From Podochytrium sp. JEL0797 (lineage: Eukaryota > Chytridiomycota > Chytridiomycetes > Chytridiales > Chytriomycetaceae), in assembly GCA_027596195.1 (NCBI GenBank), contig JADGJG010000580.1, positions 1-16,211 on the forward strand: a stretch of 16,211 nucleotides of DNA, written 5' to 3'. Below the pieces are notes generated by a model. The model made no database searches, was not told the origin of the DNA, and saw nothing but the letters and a program-made list of their open reading frames with translations. Shown in pieces: positions 10,448 to 16,211 of this stretch (the first letter of the stretch is position 1; each line of letters starts with the position of its first letter). Both the position numbers and the translations under genes were made by a program.

Positions 10448-10465
10448 ACCGTGTTTAAAAATAAA
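10443..10465 (+). terminator. Two poly(A) signals at the end of the PDRG1 gene
   Basis: AATAAA at 10443-10448 overlaps the stop TAA (10445-10447), and a second AATAAA lies at 10460-10465. The next gene's start codon is only 106 bp after the stop, so transcript ends and the eIF3a promoter share this gap. Confidence 0.5.
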
Positions 10466-10553
10466 GCGTGAAAGGAAAAGCGTTTCTCCTTGTCGCCTTG
10501 TGGACGAGCGACTTCGGATTTTTTTTTCTTTTTTCGAAGATCGTTTTGCGAAA

Positions 10554-13500
10554 ATGATGGTGAGCATCTGCGCGGCATTGGCATCCCTCCCCAGCGAGTT
10601 TCTAACCGTTCTCTCTGTGCATTTAGTCTCGCAACAACTACCAGAGGCCCGAGAACGCCCTCAAGAGAGCCGAAGGTGAATTTAACAACCCGCCTGGTCC
10701 CGGCCATATTGTGCTCACACACAGCACAAACAGAGCTCATTGCGGTCAACCAGAACGAATCCGCCCTCGACCTCCTCCATGAAGTCATCATGTCGAAGCG
10801 GTCCAGAGCCACCTCCATTGCGACCCTTGAGCCCATCCTCCTCAAATTCATCGAATTGGCCGTGCTCTTGAGAAAGGGAAAGCTGGCCAAGGAGGGTCTT
10901 CACCAGTACAAGAACATTTCGCAAAACATCACCGTGACTGCGATTGAGGTGCGAGGATTATGTTTTGCGTTTGGATTTCGGCTTGGGCGGAAATGGACTG
11001 ACCCTTCCCCATGCATCTTTTCTAGCTTGTTATCAAGAAGTTTGTGGACCTTTCGGAGGCCAGAGTCGCTGAAGCCCAGGAGAAGGCGGATCAAATCAAC
11101 TTGGACAATGTAGACGATTTGGAGGCCACGGAGACTCCCGAATCCATCATCCTGTCCACGGTCTCTGGGGACGTTTCCAAGGACCGCACGGACCGTGAAG
11201 TTGTCACTCCATGGCTCAAGTTTTTGTGGGAGTCGTACCGCACGGCTTTGGACATTTTGAGGAACAACTCCCGTTTGGAGGTGTTGTACCAGGTGAGCGA
11301 TGCTGTCCGATGCCCTTCCTTCGCATCCGTTGCTTACCATTTGCCATCATTCTTAGACCATGGCTTCCCAAGCCTTCAAATTCTGCTTGAAGTATACTCG
11401 CAAGACCGAATTCCGTCGTCTTTGTGAGATCCTCCGTCAGCACTTGACCACCTCGGCCAAATATGCGCACCAGACGCACTCCATCAACCTCAGTGACCCG
11501 GAAACCCTCCAGCGTCACTTGGACACTCGTTTCGAGCAACTCAACGCTGCTGCCGAGTTGGAGTTGTGGCAGGAAGGATTCAGAAGCATTGAAGACATCC
11601 ACACCTTGTTCATTGTGAGCAAGAAGCCCCCGAAGGCCATGATGCTAGCCAACTACTACGAGAAGCTCGCGAGAATCTTTATGGTTGGCGAAAACTACTT
11701 GTTCCATGCGGCCGCCTACAGCAAGTTGTTTTCGATTGTGAGAACCAACAAGAACTTGCCCGACGAGGAGCACGAGAGGTACGCAATTTTAATGCGCTTT
11801 AGCCCCCACATACATTCTAAATTTCTCCCTTTCGCTCCAGAATGGCTACCATCGTCCTCATCTCTGCCCTCTCCATCCCCATCATCGCCACCAACAAAAC
11901 GAGCACCACCTCCTCCGACACCCAAGACGACACGAGACCCCGTGACATCCGCCTCACGAACCTCTTGCGCGTGTCCAAGACCCCTACCCGCGAGTCCCTC
12001 ATCAAGGAAGCCCTTCACAAGAACGTGTTTTCGCGCATCCGCCCCGAAATCCGCGAGCTCTACTCGATCCTCGAGGTTGACTTCCACCCGCTCAGCATCT
12101 GCAAGAAGATCGCGCCCATCTTGACCAAGCTCAGCGACCAAAAGGACTTGACCAAGTACGCCCGCCCATTGCACCAAGTGATCCTCACGCGCCTGTTGCA
12201 GCAGTTGAGCCAAGTGTACCAAAGCATCACGATCGAGAGCATCGTGAACCTCGCGAGCTTCCCGAGCTTGAACTCGAACGTGAGCTATGACGAGTACAAC
12301 ATTGAAAAGTTCATCATGAACGGGTGCAGAAAGGGAGAGTTGAGCATGCGTTTGAACCACATGGCCAAGACGGTCACGTTCGAGACGGACGTGTTTGCCG
12401 CTGCTGCGGGCAAGGTGACCAAGAAGGCGGCGGCGCCTTCGGAGGTTATGCGTTCGCACTTGACCACGCTTGCTGCGAGGTTGAATGTTGCGGTGTCGTT
12501 GATCAACCCCAACAAGTTGCAGGAGAAGCGTGACGCGCAGCAGGAGACGATTCGTGCGGCTTTGGAGGGGATGGAGGAGGAGCGTCGTTTGGCGATTGAA
12601 CGCAAGGCGTTGATTGACAAGAGACGTGAGATCAAGGAGTACGAGGCTGCCAAGAAGATTCGTGATGATGAGGTCAAGAGACAGGAGCAGCAGCGTCGTG
12701 AGTTGGAGATGGAGAAGGTGCGCATGGAGGAGGACATGAGAAGACGTGAGATGGAGAAGATTGCGCAGATCCGTGCCGATAGAGAGAGGGAGGAGGCGTT
12801 GAAGTTGGCCGAGCGCATTGCTGGGGATGGAAAGAACAAGATTGTCAAGGAGGACTTGCTCCACTTGGATACCAAGACGTTGATGGAGAAGCAGGTGGAG
12901 TTGTTGGAGCAGGAGAAGCGCGACTTGGCCAACAAGATGAAGAACATCTCGAAGCGCTTGGATCACACGGAGAGAGCGTTCCGCAGATCGGAGACTGTCA
13001 AGTGGGAGGCAGACCATGTGGAGCAGAAGCGTGTCGACAAGGCGTACCACAATGCGCTCCAGGCTGCGCAGTTGGAGGCGTCCAAGACGAAGCATGTCGA
13101 GGACTTGAAGATGAAGCAACGCGTTGCCCGCATGATGCCGGATTACGCTGCGTTCAAGGCCAAGCTGGATGCCGGGAGACAGAAGGCGCACGAGGCTGAG
13201 GTGGCCAAGGTGCAGGCTTTGATTGAGGAAGCCAAGGCGGTGCGTGTGGAGGAGGTTCGCCTCAGAAAGCAGGCCGAGCTTGCTCACAAGATGAAGGAAG
13301 ACGAAAAGCGTCGCATCTTCTTGGAGAACGAGAAGATTCGTCTTGCTGGTGAGTTTCATTGTTTTTTTGGTGTTTTTTTTTGCGACTTGTTGTCTAATTG
13401 TTTTCCCCCTCGATTTTAGAATCTGCTCGCCTTGCTGAAGAGAAGGCTGCAAGGGACGCCATCAAGAAGGTCGAGGACGCCGAGCGCATGAAGTATGGCT

Positions 13501-14309
13501 CTTTTGTTATTTTTTTTTGGCCTCACTTGTTACCAACTTACTGACTTTCTACAAAAAGGAAACTCGACGAAATTTCCCGCCTCCAACAAGAACGCGAGGC
13601 CGCCGCCGAAGAAAAGCTCAAGCAGCGCGAGCGTGAACGCATGGAGCCTCGCCAAGAACCCCGAGGCAGCGAAGGCGCTTGGGCGCGCAGAGGCCCTACC
13701 ACCCCCGCACCTGCTTCTGCCTCTCCAGCCGACGCTGACGTCTGGAGACGTAGAACTCCTGCTCCCGCCGCTGCCGAATCTACGCCTGGAAAGTACGTTC
13801 CTCCCAGCAGACGCGGTGAGCAAAGTGGTGGTGATGCCCGATTTGGTGGAGACCGTGGTGATTCGCGATTCGGTGGAGACCGTGGGGGTGATTCTCGATT
13901 CGGTGGAGACCGTGGCGGAGACAGCCGATTCGGTGGAGATCGTGGCGGAGACAGCCGATTCGGCAACGACCGTCCTTCTGCTTTCGGAAACCGTGACCGC
14001 GACGAACGTCCTGCTGCTTTCGGAAACCGCGACGAGCGTCCTTCTGCCTTTGGAAACCGCGATGACCGTCGCGATGACCGTCGCGATGACCGCTTGGGCG
14101 GAGACCGTCCTTCGCCGTTTGGTGCTGCGCGTGCTGGAGATGCGAGACTCGAGCGCGAGAATGACGTTACTTCAACTCCGGCCAAAGCTGAGGGTGGATG
14201 GAGGGCGAGAGCTGCGGCTTCTGAGAAGCAGGGAACCCCGTCTGCTGGAAGCAGCAACATCAGTGCTTCCGGAAAGTACGTGCCCCCAAGCAGACGTGGT
14301 CAGCAGTAA
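10554..14309 (+). CDS. Translation initiation factor eIF3 subunit a (8 exons, 1,096 aa)
   Basis: Exons are 10554-10559, 10627-10675, 10734-10948, 11026-11292, 11357-11778, 11841-13348, 13420-13492 and 13559-14309. Introns are 58-77 bp, phases 0, 1, 0, 0, 2, 1, 2. eIF3a is the largest core subunit of eIF3, which binds the 40S ribosome and scaffolds mRNA recruitment in the cytoplasm. The N-terminus [17 protein letters not shown] and the block [17 protein letters not shown] are diagnostic. The PCI/winged-helix region spans about residues 320-500 ([29 protein letters not shown]). A highly charged coiled coil follows at about 540-890 ([20 protein letters not shown] and similar), the site where eIF3b, eIF3g and eIF3i bind in other species. 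The tail from about residue 924 is Gly/Arg/Asp-rich with tandem repeats. Coding exon 1 holds only two Met codons. Codons ending in C or G dominate. The overall length fits fungal-size eIF3a rather than the 1,382 aa human form. Confidence 0.95.
13839..13973 (+). repeat. 30 bp tandem repeat encoding [10 protein letters not shown] in eIF3a
   Basis: Units start at 13839 (27 bp, RFGGDRGDS), 13866, 13896 and 13926 (30 bp each, [10 protein letters not shown]), with a partial unit at 13956 (RFGNDR). DNA-level similarity is high, so the array is probably young. It generates long shadow open frames on both strands. In protein terms it is an RG/RD-rich disordered segment. Confidence 0.9.
13974..14093 (+). 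repeat. Second repeat block in eIF3a: [10 protein letters not shown] units and 12 bp RDDR repeats
   Basis: Three related units ([32 protein letters not shown]) occupy 13974-14069. Two further RDDR units at 14070-14093 continue a 12 bp tandem repeat (GATGACCGTCGC and variants). The block directly follows the [10 protein letters not shown] array and keeps the reading frame. Confidence 0.88.
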
Positions 14310-14503
14310 ATGGAGCCTTGTGGGTCGAATGATGATGTGGATGGGATGGATGAGCTTTATCTCCTTTTTCTAAGTTGCTTCTCTTATAAAGCAAATCAAA
14401 TATTCCCACCTTGCACAGCAAATTGACTTCGCGGAACCTGTCCGGAACTTTCAAAAAATGCCTGTCGGGGATTTTCCAAAACGCGGTACATTAAGTCGGT
14501 GGT

Positions 14504-14509
14504 TTTATT
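14504..14509 (-). terminator. Poly(A) signal of SUB1
   Basis: TTTATT on the plus strand reads AATAAA on the minus strand, about 12 bp past the SUB1 stop at 14522-14524. The 212 bp between the eIF3a and SUB1 stop codons (14310-14521) shows no other gene. eIF3a has only an ATAAA-type variant near 14385. Confidence 0.55.
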
Positions 14510-14521
14510 GATAATGAAAAG

Positions 14522-14892
14522 CTATTCGAGACCCTCAATCAATGTGTCGATGACTTTCTTGAGTTCAATCAGTTCGTTCTTGTTGAGTGTGATGCCCTTC
14601 TTGCCCGGCTTCCACTCTCCCGTTCCCTTCTCCTCGTAAAACTCGCGGATGTCTGCATAGCGGAAGCCCTTGAACTCGCCCAGTTGGGCCTTGCGTCTGT
14701 TGCTGAGGTTGTGCACGACCTTGTCTTCGTCGTCTCGAGGAGCTTCCTTCTGTTGGCGGGTTGAGACTCTGGGCAAAGAGAGGGGCTGAGAGAGGGCACC
14801 TTTACTTGCTTCGTCTTCTTGGTCTTGACGTCCTTCTTCTTGTCGCCTTCGTCACCGTCGTCGATAAAGTCGTCCAACTCCCGCTTTGGCAT
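14522..14892 (-). CDS. SUB1: SUB1/PC4 transcriptional coactivator, ssDNA-binding (2 exons, 109 aa)
   Basis: Read on the minus strand, exon 1 is 14892-14810 and exon 2 is 14768-14522. The protein is a nuclear single-stranded-DNA-binding cofactor of RNA polymerase II. The N-terminus is acidic then Lys-rich (MPKRELDDFIDDGDEGDKKK), as in the family. The C-terminal PC4 domain, about residues 48-109, shows GEFKGFRYADIREFYEE and WKPGKKGITLNKNELIELKK, matching the FKG-IDIRE-PG+KGI+L pattern. No GT donor joins the two reading frames while keeping the Lys-rich linker. The best fit is a 41 bp GC-AG intron (donor GCAAGT at 14809-14804, acceptor CCCAG), phase 2, recreating a Lys codon. The alternative is a GT donor upstream (GTGACG, 89 bp intron, acceptor AGAG) that drops the Lys-rich part. 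A sequencing frameshift is also possible. The start follows an A-run, a good context. Confidence 0.87.
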
Positions 14893-15304
14893 TTTTTTTT
14901 GCGGTCAACATGATTTCGGACCAGGTGAGGAAAAAAATGAACGCGAACAGCAGGCCATCCTGATTCCCGGCAATCAGGAACAGTGGCGAGGCACGCGCAA
15001 CCAGGTTTTCGCGTTCAATGCTCCTGGGAACAAAGTCGTCAAACGAGACAACCTTCTGCATCAGAAGGAGTGGTGGCGTTCGAATCCCAAGAGGAATCGT
15101 GATCGTCAAGGACACAAGGCCAACGAATCCACGCGACTCGAACACAGACCACACACTATAGAAGCCAACGATACACTCCATGCCTGGCGGCCCCGATATT
15201 GGCTCTGTTTGGCGAATCGAGTGGCGCGTTCGAATAATGCCAAAGCTCTGTCGCGAATCGCGATGGTCTGCTGATGCGTTAACTACTCTCTCAATAGAGC
15301 GCAT
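14852..15304 (-). CDS. Uncertain minus-strand ORF with hydrophobic segments (150 codons), possibly not a gene
   Basis: From the ATG at 15304-15302 a frame stays open to 14852; without an ATG it extends upstream to about 15418. Three hydrophobic stretches are visible (CIVGFYSVWSVF, GFVGLVSLTITIPLGI, LFLIAGNQDGLLFAFIFFLTW), so it could be a small membrane protein, but I recognise no family. Evidence against it: its end overlaps SUB1 exon 1 on the same strand in another frame. A plus-strand frame using exactly the same triplets is also open (14819-15274), and antisense frames of hydrophilic proteins look hydrophobic. Splice-like signals in both directions add to the doubt. Treat it as unresolved. 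Confidence 0.2.
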   Translation of the reverse strand: MRSIERVVNASADHRDSRQSFGIIRTRHSIRQTEPISGPPGMECIVGFYSVWSVFESRGFVGLVSLTITIPLGIRTPPLLLMQKVVSFDDFVPRSIERENLVARASPLFLIAGNQDGLLFAFIFFLTWSEIMLTAKKNAKAGVGRLYRRR

Positions 15305-15900
15305 TGCATCGTCTTGAAGAATGTAGTGAGAGTTTACCGCAATTCTCTTGTCCCGGCGCCACGTGCATTTGGATTTAAAAAAAGGGAAATTGCTGAAGTT
15401 CTCAACGCGAAGCCGGAATCAATTTTAACCGCAGCGCGTGGAATCCTTTCGCTGCGGAACTCTTGCATACCTTTTCTCCTTGAAGGGCTACGAATCTTTT
15501 TTTTTGTTGGAGAGAGAGAAGAGCAACCAGTTTGGCACGTCGCCGAACGCACACAGCCGACCAACGATTTCCTTTTTGGAATCTACTTGTTTTTGTTTGC
15601 CATTTGTTTTGGCCGGGTGGGAGCAGGGTGGGAGTGGTGTGGGAAGAACAAACACGCTAACCCAGTTTGGTTGCCATTTCCCAACTTCATATCAAGGCAC
15701 AAGAAGAAGAAGAGGATGTGGGAAAGGGTACAAACTCCACTCCCCTAGCTCCCTCAGTTCATTTGGCTCACCTGAGCGCAAGCCAACTAGCTTTCTTCCG
15801 TCTTCCAAGACAAGCTGAATTGCCCCCGACCAAGAAAGCGCGCGCTGTGTCACCCATTCCTGAACATTGAGTTGAAGACTTGTTGGACATGGGCTACGCA
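15305..15900. other. Stretch without an assignable gene
   Basis: No recognisable protein is encoded here. The plus strand has no ATG between 15322 and 15715, so a plus-strand gene start in that interval is excluded. Visible items are a CACGTG E-box at 15360-15365 next to a GGCGCC palindrome, a T9 tract near 15497-15505, a GAGAGAGA run and an (AAG)n run around 15700-15714. One plus frame is open from 15275 to 15748 without a Met start. The stretch may hold a promoter and 5' UTR of the gene at the right edge, or exons I cannot place. Confidence 0.35.
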
Positions 15901-15901
15901 G

Positions 15902-16211
15902 CTGTCGTCGCGCCTGCGGCCCCCCACCTGGCTCCCCCTCGATCCTCCCCCTGGTTTCAACTTCGGCTGTTGCCTCCACCCCAGCCTCCGCCAGCTCCTC
16001 CTCCTCCGACAACGACGAAGACGAAGACGACTTCTCGCGGTATCCCCAGCACCCCTGGTTCCTTTAGTTGGATCTTATTTGGTTAGCCCTATCGGTTTTT
16101 TTACCAATGTTTTCAGGTCGTGCTCACTTAATAGATCGTTGAACGACGGAAAAAAATATTTGAAAATCACGTTGAGCAACGAGCAAAAAGTGACTATTGG
16201 AATTTTCCTTT
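15902..16211 (+). CDS. Possible partial plus-strand gene running off the right edge
   Basis: One frame reads PPPGSPSILPLVSTSAVAS and then a Ser run and an acidic run (DNDEDEDD) up to 16039. A GTATCC donor at 16040 and a TTTTCAG acceptor at 16116 would define a 77 bp intron, after which the frame stays open for 31 codons to the window end (including NDGKKYLKITLSNEQKVTIG). If the intron is not used, the frame stops at 16065-16067. The upstream boundary is a guess: an AG at 15901 is the nearest acceptor, and the frame is closed by a TGA at 15873. No family is recognised and the start codon is not found. Confidence 0.22.
   Translation, partial: MSSRLRPPTWLPLDPPPGFNFGCCLHPSLRQLLLLRQRRRRRRLLAVSPAPLVPLVGSYLVSPIGFFTNVFRSCSLNRSLNDGKKYLKITLSNEQKVTIGIFL

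Noticed and set aside
11716..13452. Minus-strand open frame of 578 codons opposite eIF3a
   Set aside because: It is an antisense shadow of the charged coiled coil (Lys/Glu codons become Leu/Val). It contains the eIF3a introns and has no recognisable domain.
13538..14260. Long minus-strand open frame (240 codons) over the end of eIF3a
   Set aside because: It is the antisense of the Gly/Arg repeat array. It gives Ser/Arg/Pro repeats with no family signature, while the plus frame continues the conserved eIF3a protein.
13495..14373. Plus-strand 292-codon frame overlapping the eIF3a tail
   Set aside because: It is out of frame with eIF3a exon 8, starts inside intron 7 and is open only because of the tandem repeats.
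15070..15092. GTTCGAATCC resembling a tRNA B box
   Set aside because: The flanking bases do not form a 5 bp T-stem, and I find no D-arm, anticodon arm or acceptor stem at the right distance on either strand.

Overview
This is nuclear DNA from a eukaryote with a compact, intron-rich genome. Six spliced genes plus the 3' end of a seventh can be modelled by joining conserved protein segments at splice sites. They contain 23 introns of 41-77 bp. These usually show CTAAC/TTAAC/CTGAY-like branch sites close to the acceptor, and short A-rich sequences precede most start codons. The gene set (actin, NF-YC, a RhoGEF, SF3B6, PDRG1, eIF3a, SUB1/PC4) and the intron style suggest an opisthokont, perhaps an early-diverging fungus or a close relative. 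That placement is inference; no single marker proves it.

Layout, left to right. The last 34 codons of actin (+, 1-106) are followed by a 321 bp intergenic region and an NF-YC/Hap5 histone-fold gene (+, 428-1188, 5 exons). Next comes a very large gene (+, 1299-9293, 7 exons, 2,555 aa) encoding two SH3 domains, a Ser/Thr-rich linker, a DH-PH RhoGEF core, about 1,150 residues of coiled coil and a C-terminal helical domain. It converges on SF3B6/p14 (-, 9341-9764, 2 exons), with 47 bp between the stop codons. SF3B6 is divergent from a PDRG1-type prefoldin-like gene (+, 9813-10447, 5 exons), with 48 bp between the start codons. The complete eIF3a gene (+, 10554-14309, 8 exons, 1,096 aa) follows, with a PCI region, a charged coiled coil and an RG/RD-rich repeat tail. 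It converges on SUB1/PC4 (-, 14522-14892, 2 exons), whose best model needs a GC-AG intron. The remaining 1.3 kb (14893-16211) is unresolved. It has long open frames on both strands and plausible splice sites, and what may be the 5' part of a plus-strand gene runs off the window.

Most genes are housekeeping functions in transcription (NF-YC, SUB1), splicing (SF3B6), chaperone assembly (PDRG1) and translation (eIF3a). They do not form a pathway. The only possible thematic link is actin near a RhoGEF, two genes apart. The least ordinary item is the giant SH3-SH3-DH-PH-coiled-coil protein, whose domain order I do not recognise from a named RhoGEF family.
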